Part shown: piece by piece, positions 1 to 11,635 of the stretch
How the letters are laid out: every line of letters begins with the position of its first letter
Numbering within the stretch: the stretch's first letter is position 1
From: Lathyrus oleraceus
Taxonomy: Eukaryota; Streptophyta; Magnoliopsida; Fabales; Fabaceae
Assembly (NCBI RefSeq): GCF_024323335.1
Contig: NC_066583.1
Coordinates: forward strand, 271,742,916 to 271,806,915
DNA: 64,000 nucleotides
Direction: 5' to 3'
Made by a program: the position numbers and the translations under genes
The notes under the pieces: model-generated
The model's database searches: none
The model's input: only the letters and a program-made list of their open reading frames with translations
What the model was told of the DNA's origin: nothing

Positions 1-1372
1 TGTTTATCTTGCGTTAACCGGTTAACCCAGGGTGTTAACCGGTTAACACTGTTGTGAGTTGTGAAATATGGCTGTTCTGTTTGCGTTAACCGGTTAACCC
101 AGGGCGTTAACCGGTTAACACTGTTGAGTTTTGCCAGAAAGCGTGTTCTGTGTTGCGTTAACCGGTTAACCCAGGGCGTTAACCGGTTAACACTGTTGGA
201 AATTGGAAAAATTGATATTTTAATGTTGTGAACATAATTGGTGATTGGCCTATATCGGTGTGTGATATAGTAGGGATTATTTCCCGTTGTTTTGAGTAGG
301 ATGGGTATTAGTAGAGTGTGCTAATACTGTGATTGAATTATTTGGCATGACATGATATGATTATGTGATAAATATGCTGATGATGTGTGAAAATATGCAT
401 AATGTTGTGAATGTATATATTATGCATGTGTTGGTGAATGGACTGTTTTATGGCTTAGAGTGTGAGCATATGTCCATTGTGGATTATTGTTGATGATTCT
501 GCATTGCTAGGTGATTTAGCATGCATATTGTGGCCTCTATGGTGGTAGCTAATTCCCATAGTGAGGAATTAGTGAGTTAGTCATTATGGACTGTTGTTGA
601 TGTTTACATGCTAGATGAATTAGCGTTCATAGCATGGCCCGTGGGGTGGTAGCTAATTCCCGTGGTGAGGAATTAGTGAGTGAGTCACTAGGTCTCAAAT
701 GAGTGGGACTAGTGGGCTTGGTAGCCGTATCTGGATTTGATCGGTGAGGTGAACTATATGTTCACGAATAGTCGGTACCGCATGCATGGAGTCTCATTGC
801 ATAATGTATGTATGGCGTATAATATGAATGGATGTATTCCAATATTATACGTGTGTTTGTGTTGGCATTGGGTATGAGTATGAATTGTGTTGGTATTGAG
901 TATGCCATTTGAGTTGATGTGCCGTTACCGAATGTGTGATATGATTAGGGTGACTAATGTGTTATTTACTTAGCATTACATGATATTTTATAATGCTTAT
1001 TATATCGACTGAGGAACTCACCCTTACAACTATTTTTCAGGTAACGAGCAGTGATTGAGTAGAAGCTAGTGCTTGGAGTCTAGTGTAGTCTCCTTAGTGG
1101 GTCATGCTCTGATAGATGTAACATCGGGACGGGATGTTTTACCTTGTTGAATAATTTTACATGTAATGTGTTACATGTTTTGCATGATTGATTTGATTTC
1201 TATCCGCTGCGTATTGTGCAAATGCTTTATGTTTTGAATTAATAAAAGAGCATGACAGTTATTATGGTGAATGGTGTGAAATGATTGTGTGACACCCTTA
1301 ATTGCATAATTACTCTGATTGATATATTGCTATTTTAATTAAACTTTTGGGGTATTTTAGAAGGGTGTTACA
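1..1372 (+). mobile_element. 3' part of a Ty3/gypsy-like LTR, left end outside window
   Basis: The segment ends in GGGTGTTACA, a typical plant LTR 3' end (TG...CA type), and no primer-binding site follows, so it is a 3' LTR or a solo LTR. Upstream it has a stretch reading CTCACCCTTAC...CAGGTAACGAG and CATCGGGACGGGATG, which resembles LTRs of Tekay/Del-type chromoviruses; that family assignment rests on memory of such LTRs and is tentative. No ORF belongs to it. The left part holds palindromic repeats, and a roughly 105-bp segment with the core GGTGGTAGCTAATTCCC is present twice (about 485-590 and 590-695). Confidence 0.6.
11..191. repeat. Six copies of a 14-bp perfect palindrome in three paired units
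   Basis: GTTAACCGGTTAAC is found at 13-26, 34-47, 85-98, 106-119, 157-170 and 178-191. Copies come in pairs 21 bp apart, joined by CCAGGGYG, and the pair recurs every 71-72 bp. Within each pair the second palindrome is followed by ACTGTTG. The array probably continues left of the window. Confidence 0.9.
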
Positions 1373-1825
1373 ACCCCCACTATATTCATTTGTTTTTGAT
1401 TTATTTTATCTTGTTAATACATTCATTTTGATTAGTATAATTAGGTGACCAATTTTTATTTTTTGTTAATTAACTTTTCTAATCGAATTTAATTAACTTG
1501 ATTAATCAATTGAATTAATTTTCAATTGAATAATCTTGATAATTAATTTTAATTAGTAAAAATTAATTGATTTTATCGAATTAATCGATTAAATATGGTA
1601 ATTCATTTGATTATTGAGTTAATGGTCCTCAAATCTTGTATATTTACAAATCTCTTTTATTTTCTCTATTATTCCCCATTTGGCAAAATGTATCTCCCAT
1701 CCTCGGGTTGTATTCTTTGCTTATTTTTATCGCATTCCTTTTGGTTATTTTGTTATCTTAGTTAATTGCTAACTTAAGATTAAAATTAACCATTCTTTTA
1801 AAAGAACAAAATGAACACTTGATCA
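1373..1825. other. AT-rich stretch without recognised gene
   Basis: Between two LTRs lies 453 bp of AT-rich DNA dominated by short AATTAATT-like motifs (about 1470-1600). No ORF of interest, no primer-binding site after the left LTR and no convincing polypurine tract before the right one. It resembles the AT-rich middle of other LTRs in the window (compare 30110-30300) and is probably relic transposon DNA. Confidence 0.5.
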
Positions 1826-2423
1826 TGTCATACCCCAAAATTTTCCCTACCCTTTTCATTTTTCATCTGACTTTTGGCTTAAGATTCATCTACACACTTT
1901 CATACCAAATGCATGTGTATCATTCATTCATATTAACATTTGCAAACATACATCCTAGATTCAAAGCTCTATGTCTTTCAAGGCCAAAGTTTGTGTGTGT
2001 ATCAAACCTTAAAGGTGTGTCTTGGCTATTCATCTTATCATAGGGGATGTAAAACCCTAATTGCTTGGTCTTTGAAGCATGGATTCAATAAAATCTCATC
2101 ATGGTACTTCTCAGGGCTTTCAAACCCTAATTTCTTGATGATATGGTTATGGGACCTTGTGGATACTCTTTGGGCTTTGTCTTGGTTATCAAAACCCTAT
2201 TGGATGGCTCACACATTGGATATTTGCTTATAAAGCATCTTGATTCATTCAAAGGCCTTGTTTGAAGGGTATGACTCATGGAAACCCTAATCAAGGAAGA
2301 TTTGGTCCTGATGTACCTTGTGGCTTAATTGTTCGTCTAGAGACAATGGAAACCCTAATCCTTGATCTGGAGGTTTATCAGTCTTGTGGCTCACCTTAAG
2401 GTGTTGGAAACCCTAGCTGTGGC

Positions 2424-3389
2424 CAGGGACGGAGCCAGAAAATTTATGTTTTAGGGGCAATATATTAATTTATGAATTTGTAGCATAATATATCTACGAC
2501 GAGTAGAATTAAAAATTATAAATATATATCATATTATAAAATTTATCTTTAAAAAAATTAATCAAATTTAATTTTTTATTTATGTAATTATTTAATTTCA
2601 TTATCAACAACAATATTTATCTATCTATTTTTATATATAAGTAATTGACGATGATATGAGTAGTTGATCGTAATTTTTCATAATGTTATCTTAGTATTAA
2701 AATAAAAAAATATAAAGCAGTTTTTTTAAAAAAAGATTTTAGTAAAATATTATTTTAAAATTAAATAAAAAATCAATTTAACTATATTTTAATCGAACAT
2801 ATCTTAAGCTCAAAATTAATTTTTAAAATATATAATTCACAAAAGAAACCCTAAACAATTATTTATGTATTTACATCCTTTTAAATTATTTTTGTATAAT
2901 AAATTGGTCATTTAAGTTTTTTTTATAACAAATTGGTCATTTAGATTGATTTCAAATCTTTTTCTTCGTGTTTAGAACATTTAGAACATTTAGAGATTTC
3001 TCATTGCACTTCATCATTTTCATAACCACTCAAAATAATTACATCCACAATTTACATAATTACACTTTTAAAAAAGACTAATGATACACATGTTTGATAA
3101 TTTAAAGTACCGAGTTGTTACACATAAAAACTTAAATGACAAATCTATTACACAAAAATAATTTAAAAGATTTTTGATATAATTTTGCCTATATATCATA
3201 TAATTTTACATATAATTTTAAATTATAAATTCATAACAAAATACTCTTTCAATTATTTGATAAATTACTATTTTTAAAATAAATAATTTTTTTATCAATT
3301 ATTATATAAATATATAATAATATTTAAAAAAAATTAAAAATTTAGTGGGGGCACATGCCCCCTTACCACATAATATGGCTTCGTCCCTG
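2424..3389. mobile_element. Non-autonomous hAT element, Tip100-like
   Basis: The left end CAGGGACGGAGCCA and the right end TGGCTTCGTCCCTG form a 14-bp terminal inverted repeat with one mismatch. The 8-bp direct repeat GCTGTGGC flanks it exactly (2416-2423 and 3390-3397), the target duplication length of hAT elements. The end sequence matches what I remember of the Tip100 group (CAGGGGCGGAGCCA). The 966-bp interior is AT-rich with no transposase ORF. A perfect 16-bp palindrome GGGGGCACATGCCCCC lies near the right end (3347-3362). Two roughly 50-bp arms inside (about 2879-2930 and 3120-3172) are imperfect inverted copies of each other. Confidence 0.85.
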
Positions 3390-4634
3390 GCTGTGGCTCA
3401 TAAAATTGGTGCACTACTTGTGTTGATTTCTTACTTGATTTGAGATTCTTGGTTGATACATGGCTTTGGAATTTGACCTAGTAAACCCTAATTAATGGCT
3501 AGTTATATGCTTGATCCAAAGTATCCTTGCATTCATTATATTCATGGTCTCATGGCCGATTTGATTCAACTCTTATTTCATTCACATTTCATCCATTAGG
3601 TTCATGTTTTCATTAATGTGTTAAGATTCATTCATGCTTTGATATTAAAGTCAATTTATTCAAGATTCATTGTTTGTTTGGTCAAATCATTTCATGGTTA
3701 TGGGACTTCATCTCATTTATCTCATTCAAAGTTTGTTCTAGAATTCATTCAAAGGCATTTGTTTCAAGATGGACTACACTTGAATTTAAATTTGTTTCAT
3801 GTATAGAATATTTTTCACTAAGTAATACATTTCATTCATAAAGGTCATTTTACATTGTCTATAGTACATTACATTGAGAAGATTACAAGAATTGCATTTT
3901 TTTTGCATAAGTTGACTTTTGGTCAACTATTGACTTTTTGGTCAACCAGTTGACCAAAATCAACTATCCATTCTTTTCATCCTAAACCTTAATTCCCATT
4001 TGTTTCTTCAAAAATATGCTATCCTTGCATTGTTCCATCATTTATCTTCATCCTACAAAACAAAGACCAAAAACCATATGTCTTTTCAAGCATATACATT
4101 ACAATATATCATGGCACAAAACAAATTCACCATTTCAAAACAATTCACTACATACATCCTAGATTCAAAGCTCTATATGATGACCCTTGTTTTTTGACTT
4201 TCCAAAAATTCTAATTTTTTTTGTCTAAGGTCCTTTTACCTTGTTTGACCTAGGATAAATTCCTTGGCCATTTATTTAGTGTTTTGAAGGGATTTAAGGT
4301 TTTGCCCGTTTTTAAATGCATTTTAATTTATTTTTAAATTGATTTTTAATTGAATAATTGTTTAAAAATTATGTTGAGTCATTTTATGGTCTTGTGATGT
4401 TTGACTTTCTGTTTGGCCTTGATCATGGTTGATTTGACTTTTATTTGACCAATACTATTGGATTTAGGGGATTGATGAAATGTGCATTTCATCTCCCAAA
4501 ATGAAAGGATAGTATTGATCAGATGAAAAATCCTCCTATGATCAATTTGGGTTTCTATTTCCCCTTCCCTCTTCATCTTCATCCATATTCTTCTCCAATC
4601 CATCATTGACCAATGAATTCTCTCATGTCTAATG

Positions 4635-4639
4635 CTAGT
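4635..4639 (+). other. Paralogous empty target site for element A
   Basis: The sequence AATGCTAGTTGATTCATC here is uninterrupted, while at 30751-30759 and 46585 onward the same sequence is split by element A. Match continues on both sides (4230-4634 with 30350-30754; 4640-4985 with 46590-46936). It shows that the ancestral target read CTAGT and confirms element A's outer borders. Confidence 0.85.
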
Positions 4640-6496
4640 TGATTCATCAATGACCTTGTGTCAAATGAATCAACATGAGCCTGACTGAGATAGGTCCCTC
4701 CCATTTTTTAGTGTGTGATATGTTTTAGGAGTTTGGTTCTTTGTACCAAATCTCTAACATGCATTAACACCTATATTTTTATTGTCTGGCCTCAGATAGT
4801 TGTGACTTCTACATCAGTCTAATTACGATTGCTTAACATAGAGCTAAATTTGTCCAAAAAGGTATAACATTCTTGTAAGTGAGATTGTAAGTCTCCCATT
4901 CTTCATGGAATTGTGTGAAAACTTGACCTTTTTTCCTTTCATGAGAGCTAGTGGCATACTTGTTGATTTATCTAAGTTGGAGCCCTTCTCATGGATGATG
5001 TCTTGGTAAAGAACTCATACCTGTGAATGAATGGTTGAGTGTTCTCCAAATAATGACTTAATCAATTAAAACTCTTCACTAACATTTGACTAACTCTTTA
5101 TTAATGTTGCTTTACTTTCAAGTCATTTACTTAATGCACTTTAAATTTCAGTACCTTTATCATTCATCTCCCTTTTACATTTCATGCAATTTATTTATGT
5201 GTCAGTCCTTTTTCACTTTGCTCATTTGAGCCATATCTTGTGAGTGTATATATTGTTTGCTTGTTTTGATTTTGTTTGTGGTATTAGGACCTTAAAAGAC
5301 CTAATAACAACAAAAAACTTAAAAATATCTTGGTGGACTGTTTGACTTGATCTGAACTTTTGGACTTAGGATAGACAACTTCCCTATGCTTTAAGGACTT
5401 GGCCAATGCCACTATCTGAGACTGAGTTATCCTTGCATGTACCTTTCATCTGATGCAAGACCTTGATTGACCTTGATTCATTTATCTCTTTAACTGTGTG
5501 CTTAATTCATATCCTGTTATTATTATTGATGTCTGATGATTGATCTGAGTTGACCAAGGAATATTTTCATCTAATACATTGGAAGACATTGAAGACTGCT
5601 AGTCATTTAGTTGCTTGCTTGGATATAATGGCTATCTTTATTTGATGCCTTGGCCTTCATATGTATTGCTTGGATATTTCTTATGCTTGTTGCTTTCTAA
5701 AGTCCAAAGGAAAATTAGTTTCTATATGACATTCTTGTCTGTTGGATTGCATCCCATTGGTCAGATATTTTCAACCCTTAACTTTTAATTTTTGTCTAGG
5801 GTAGTCCCTTCATCTCCTCCCACTTCTTAAATTTCAAAATCTCTCCCTCGTTTCAAAACTTTCTTTATTTGTATTTTTCAACTTATACATGTTTTAATGA
5901 TTAGAAACTTTGGCCTTATGTCAATGAATTTTCAAACTTTTCTTAAATCAAACTTGTGAATGAACTTAACCATGTTGACTTTAATTTCAAAAATAAAAAA
6001 ATAACCAATAACCCCATTCAAGTCTTTGGCCTTTTGTGCCTTCTCTGATAAACTTTTTGTTAAAATCAATTCACCAACTTCTTTGAAATTTTTACCATGA
6101 ACTATAGGGTTTCGATCCCTCATTTTTATGGTGGTACGTGGGCATAAAACCTAAGATCTTGTGAAACACAAAAATATATTTAATGAATTCTTTTCTCATC
6201 CCTTCACTCTATATTTTTTTATCAAACATCATTTTGACCAAAAACACTTGCACAAAAAAAATGCTCCCTAGGAGTACCTAAGACACTTTGGGTGCTAACA
6301 CCTTCCCTCTGTGTAACCAACCCCCTTACCTGTAATCTCTGACATTTTATTAGTTTTGATTTGAAAACTTCTTATCTTTGGGTTTTGTTCATACTTTTGC
6401 ACTTTTCCTTTAGAAACAATAAAAGTGCGGTGACGACTCTGGTTTTATTAACATCAAGTTTATCCATAGCTTGATGGTCATGAACTTACCATTACA

Positions 6497-7120
6497 ATTA
6501 GGTTGAGATTTTAATTCATATGATGATTATAAATTTCATTGTTTTGATTTTAGATTTTAATTCTTTCATGATAAATTTTTTTTTTGTTATAAATCAATCT
6601 TGTTCCTAATCTCTTTTAGATTTTATTGATCTTTTGAGTAATTTATTCTTGTTTACCTTTATCAGATTCTCATGAATTGTATTTCATCCAATAGCATGTT
6701 CCTTTAGATTAGGGCTTGTTTTGGTTTAACTGAATATTTTTAATCGTTAATTTTCATGTGATACTTGATGATAGATTGTTAATTTGATCCCAAATTGTGG
6801 CATGATCCCTTAGATAGGATATACTTTTTGACCTTTAGATTAGGTTGTACATGATTAACCATAATTCTCAATTTAATTCAATCCCTTCGATTTAAGTTGA
6901 TCAAAAGAAATTTTGATTAACTAAATCCTTTGATTCATGTATAATCCCATAGTCTAATCAAGTGATCAAAAGTCCCTTGATCACTTGATGAAATTATTTC
7001 TATAAGCTGTGAATCTCAAGGCCTCAAGTCTAGACTTTCATGCAAGGCATCCTAGACAAATCAAGCAGTGGATTATACAAAGCATATCAAAGGTGTTTCT
7101 TCAAGAGCTTGTAAATGAAG
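6497..7120. other. Non-coding stretch, no feature recognised
   Basis: AT-rich DNA following the LTR end at 6496. No primer-binding site, no ORF with recognisable homology and no clear repeat structure seen. Probably old transposon sequence. Confidence 0.4.
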
Positions 7121-7126
7121 ATTCAA

Positions 7127-7735
7127 ATCATGTGACATGAGACTTAAGAAATAGGGAATGAATGAGAGTGAAGAATTCCATTAACTCATTCTTAATATCT
7201 TTGGGTATGGGACAAATGACCCAGTTGCTCATTGTATTCACCTCTATTCATAAACTTTAGCACGATTCAAATCACATGATTTTTAAGTTTCCCTTCAAAC
7301 CAACATTGCAACAAGCAGAAGACTCAATCAACAACTTATCAATCATGATTAAAGTTGTATGCCATGAGCCTTAAGTAACAAAGAATGATGAGATTGGAGA
7401 ATTCCTATCCTTGTCTAGGGTATACTTGGGTATAAGATGAACGACCCAGTTGCTCAAGGTATTTGACTTTGTTCATAAACTTTAATGCAATTCGAATCGA
7501 ATGATTGATAAGGTTTTCATCATCATAAGGAGCAAAAAGGATTCTTCCTCAGAAAATTGAATGTTATGATGATAATCACATGCCACGAGCCTTATGTAGT
7601 AAAAAAGGAATGAGAGTAGAGAGTTCTATTAACTCATTTTAAATATCTTTGGGTACGGGGCGAATGACTCAGTTGCTCATCGTATTCACTTTTACTCATA
7701 GACTTTAGTGTGGTTCATATCCAATGACTACCAAG
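7127..7735 (+). repeat. Three degenerate tandem copies of a ~220-bp unit
   Basis: Copies start near 7127, 7361 and 7579 (spacing 234 and 218). Each has CATGAGMCTTAAG or a variant, then GAGAATTCC-like, TATCTTTGGGTA-like, GACCCAGTTGCTCA and ACTTTAGTGYRRTTC. They are clearly diverged, so the duplication is old. The motifs resemble the body of Tat-lineage LTRs. Confidence 0.7.
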
Positions 7736-7839
7736 TCCTCATATTTTATTATCATATATCATTTCTCTTGCCCTAGTCTCTTGTTGTCTTTGTTCCATTC
7801 GTAGTAGGCTGAACTAAGAAAGCTCTGACTTTCTAACTG

Positions 7840-9660
7840 CACGGTGAGAATACGTAGGCACGAGGATTCAGATTCTCCGCGAGCTACCCTATTTACTATT
7901 TCTCCACTAATAAATCAATACCTTCTTTTTGAGATCAAATATATTTTTCCTTGGATTCCATGCACATCTGTTTAGGACGATTTAATCAGAGTCCACCTTG
8001 TGAACTAAAAGTTGTTTGGCTATGAAACCAAACACTTTATTCCTTCTTTTTTGGCCAATATGCATGTTTACTCTTCGCTTCAGAGTTTATTCCTTCATGG
8101 ATCCAATATACCATTATTATTTGGTTTCAAATTGTTTTGTTCCCTACAGTGATATATTGTTCTTGTACCAAATAAAACTTTCTTATGGGCCCCATACATA
8201 TCCTTTTAGGATGATCCAATATACCATTCTTATTTGGTTTCAAATTGTTTTGTTCCCTACAATGATATACTGTTCTTGTACCAAATAAAACTTTCTTGTG
8301 GGCCCCATACATATCCTTTTAGGATGATTTAATCAGAGTCCGCCTTATGAACCAAGAGATGTTTGGCTATGAAACCAAACACTTTATTCCTTCTTTTTGG
8401 GCCAATACACCTATTTAATTTTCGGTTCAAAGTTCATTTACCTTTATGGGTTCCCATGCTACCATTGTCTTTTGGTGTAAGTAATACTTTTCATCACTTA
8501 TCTCTCTCTCTTTGTTTTCATAGTTCCACGAACTATGATGCTTTGACTTTCTCATTGCACGATGAGAATACGTAGTCACAAGGCTTCAAACCCTTGGCGA
8601 GCATATTCCTATTTATTCCTCATTCTTCTGCCTTAGGGCACCATCCATATCTCTCATGATCTATCATCTACCTTCAATCATAACCATTCATCCTAGTGAC
8701 ATATTGTTTCTTTGAGACCAAATACAGTTTTCTTTGGAATTTCATATATACCCTTTTAGGAGGATTTAATTGGCAGCCCATATTTGTACCAAGAGTTGTT
8801 TGGCTATGAAACCAAGCATTTCATTCCTTTTTTTTGCCAATATGCATGTTTCCATATATGGTACAAATTTCATTTCTCTTATGGATTCCAACAACACCCT
8901 TACCTTTGGTTTCGAACCATACCTTTCAGTCACTTTTACCAAACCCTTCAATTCTTGGACCTTGGTTACTTTGCTTTATCATTCAATTCATCTTCATGAT
9001 GCATTCATAAAGTTCTACTTTCATTCATTTCATGTGATATACTGTTATCTTTGAGCCAAATACAATATTTCTATGAGCTCCATCTTGTATCTGCTTGTGA
9101 ACCAAGAGTTGTTTGTGCTATGAAACCAAACACTTAATTCTCTTTGTTTTCGGTCTTACCATTTAGTGGAGAATGCTCCGGCTACCCATATATCGGTTAA
9201 TGCCAATTTTACTCTTGGGTTCAGTTTTTATCCCTGTTTGGAGTTCAAGCCACATAATCCTTTTGCTCAAAGCATACTTGATATCACACTTATTTTCACC
9301 TTCCATCATTAGTTCTATGAACTTCGAAGCTCTGAATTCCTTATTGCACTATAAGGATACGTAGGCATGAGGGCCCTAATCCTCTCCGAGCACTTTATCT
9401 ATCTTTTTATTTTTCCCCTTTCGCGAATAAACCTTAGATATAACACCCATTCGAGCAAAGAACTATCAAAACGATTCCCGTTGAGTAAAACGGATGTTAG
9501 GGATGCTAATACCTTCCCTTTTCATAATCGAATTTCTAACCTAGTTTCTCTTTCCTTGGTTTTTATCGATGTTATTCCCTTTCCTTTGGGAATAAATAAA
9601 GTTTGATGGAGACTTTGTTGTATGTTCTTTCATGCGATGCTTTCGGGTATATTTTCACTA
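7840..9660 (+). mobile_element. Decayed Tat-lineage LTR sequence with internal duplications
   Basis: The motif GCACGGTGAGAATACGTAGGC and its relatives occur at about 7840, 8556 and 9345, and the phrase GTTTGGCTATGAAACCAAAC recurs near 8018, 8360, 8800 and 9110. A cleaner 113-bp tandem pair lies at 8102-8330. The right part (9440-9640) has the order known from Tat/Retand-type LTR 3' ends: CGATTCCCG, GGATGCTAATACCTTCCC, GGGAATAAATAAAGTTT, ATGGAGACTTTG. ORFs here are short and unsupported. I read it as one or more old LTRs expanded by local duplication. Confidence 0.55.
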
Positions 9661-9677
9661 GCTTCAGATCTAATGTT

Positions 9678-10354
9678 TGTAAGACCCTAATTTTGACCCT
9701 AAGATCCCTCATGCCATCTCATCAACTTGACATCAGCATTGGGATCACATCTTGGTATCCTCCTCACCCCTCATTCATTGGGTTTGCTTTAGGAGAGATT
9801 ACCAAGCACATTTGATTGTATCATACTTTATTTTTCTTTGTTTACTAACTAAAATACCAAAAATGTGTCTAGTGTAGCTTTGTTTCCTTTGTAGGTAGTG
9901 TCTATGTCCACCTGTGCCTCATTAAGCTCACAACTAGGGGTTTGAGACCCTCAGTGCAAGGTAACAAGAAAGCCCTGGTCCAATTGAGTTCTAAGCATCA
10001 TATATGGATCCCCATGTTCTTTACTTGTCATTTTGATTAAGAATTCATCAAGAGTTTGAAGCTTGTTTGTCAAAGAATCCCTAACTCATCTGGGTATCTT
10101 GTGTGACTTCCTCAGCAAGTTTCTTCAACAATTGGTCAAAAAATATTATGGGATACTTCATTTAACATAGTGTTAATCACATACGATCCTCCATGATCCC
10201 CAAATAGAAAAATAACTTCAAGTTTGCAAGTTGGTTCAAGGAGGTTGACCAGAAAAGTCAACTAGTCAAATCTAGGGTTCCCTAGACCCTAACTCCTAAA
10301 AGTTTTGTCATATGAAATTGATTCCAAAAGAAACTTTACTCTTTATGACATTAC
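9678..10354 (+). mobile_element. Host LTR F, segment 1 (5' start of LTR)
   Basis: Begins TGTAAGACCCTAATTTTGAC, then CCTAAGATCCCTCATG, the same opening as the LTRs of E1, C and D. It is cut at 10354 by element E1 and continues at 28507 after E1's target duplication ATTAC. No ORF. It belongs to a plus-oriented Ogre-type element that is older than its three insertions. Confidence 0.75.
10350..10354. repeat. Left target-site duplication of E1 (ATTAC)
   Basis: ATTAC directly before the LTR start TGTAGC at 10355 matches ATTAC at 28502-28506 directly after the other LTR. Five bases is the standard duplication length for Ty3/gypsy integrases. Confidence 0.9.
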
Positions 10355-11374
10355 TGTAGCGGTGTATTCGTCGCTATATGATCTATTGATTAAATCATAA
10401 GCAAAGTATACAAGTAAATAGAGTCGCCACCGCACTTTTATTTATCCAAAGGACTGGCTAAAAAGCGAACAAAAGCCTAAGAAGTTTTACACGTAGAAAA
10501 CCAACGAAAAGATCAGAGATCGGGGTAAGGGGTAAATTACGCAATGGGAAGGTGTTAGGCACCCATCACGTCCTAGGTACTCCTAGGGAACCCTTTTCAC
10601 ACTTGTTGTATAAAAAAAGTTTATTTGTTTATGACATATTGTGCAAACATGATTGGGATGATGAGAAAAAGAATGTACAAGTTAATTATTTTTGTGTTCG
10701 AACGGATGAACCCGTTGCCTACGTACCTTCCATCAAAGGTAAGGATCAAAACGCCGTAGTTCGGCTAAAAGATTTCTAAATTATCAGTGGGTTCAATTTT
10801 AAACAAGAGCACTAAGGCTTTTCATTCTCAACGGGAGAAAACTCAACCAATACCAACAATCCACCATGCAAGGATAGCTTCAACATACTAGTGAGGGGTT
10901 AACCCTATAATAAGTATGGAAGACTTACAATCAACCTACTAAGGATGCGGTGAGATTTACATCAACCACTATGAGAATTGAAACCTATGGCTAATGTATG
11001 AAAACATATTAACAATGGACAAAGCCACAAAACAATTGAATGGGTGAAGTTAATTGATTATGAGTATTCACAAAGTATGGTTAAAGTATGATTAAGATTG
11101 ATTCAAAGAGAAGTATTAACAAAGATGAAGTTTGGAAATCAAGGACTTAAAGTCCAGGTTTCTAATTTGAAAGAGTCATGAGAATGTTTGCACAACATGC
11201 ATATACAAGTTTGAAAAGTCGACAACGTGAAAAGGGGGTTTGAAACAAAAGTGTATGGATGATGGAGTGTAAAACTTCCTAGAGGTTCACCTCTTGAAAT
11301 CATATAGAAGATGATTCAAGTGTGTCCTTTGGAATGAGGCAACAAAGCAAGTTAGTAAAAATAAAAGACGAGGT

Positions 11375-11635
11375 GATACCGGATGCCACTCAATGGACTG
11401 ACTCCAATCTCACACAAAAGCGGATACCGGATACCAATAAATGGATTTACACCAATCTCCTAAAATAAAACAATGATATCGGATGCCAATAAATGGTCTT
11501 ACTCCAATCTCACAAAGTAAAACAAAATATGGATGTCAGATGCCAATAAATGGTCTTACTCTAATCTCCTCAAAGCAAAACAAAATAGGGATGTCAGATG
11601 CCAATCTATCTGGACTTATTCCAACCTCCACAGTA
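11375..11635. repeat. Five ~55-bp tandem units inside the E1 LTR
   Basis: Units contain GGATGCCAATAAATGG, then TCTTACTCCAATCTC and a CAAAACAAAATA-like spacer, with ~52-58 bp period. The copies differ (for instance GGATACC, GGATGTCAGATGCC). The same array is in the right LTR at about 24058-24318. Confidence 0.8.

Larger units (their letters stand above)
1826..6496 (+). mobile_element. Ogre/Tat-type LTR (G), interrupted by a hAT element; boundaries tentative
   Basis: Starts TGTCATACCCCAAAATTT, like the LTRs of element A, and ends ...CTTACCATTACA after a stretch (about 6290-6496) with the conserved U5-like words GGGTGCTAACACCTTCCC and GTGCGGTGACGACTC. Without the 966-bp insertion and its extra 8 bp it is about 3.7 kb. 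The end region (6200-6496) is the inverse match of fragment B at 46938-47232. The bases just outside (gatca left, attag right) do not match, so it is not a simple solo LTR; it may be a 3' LTR or a chimera. The stretch 4230-4990 matches 30350-30759 plus 46585-46937. Confidence 0.6.

Noticed and set aside
1819..2233. Open frames of 74 and 97 codons at the start of LTR G
   Set aside because: No homology, overlap each other in different frames, and lie inside LTR sequence.
10552..10779. 75-codon open frame, also present at 23235-23498
   Set aside because: Conserved only because both lie in the two LTRs of E1; it covers the U5-like end on the antisense strand.
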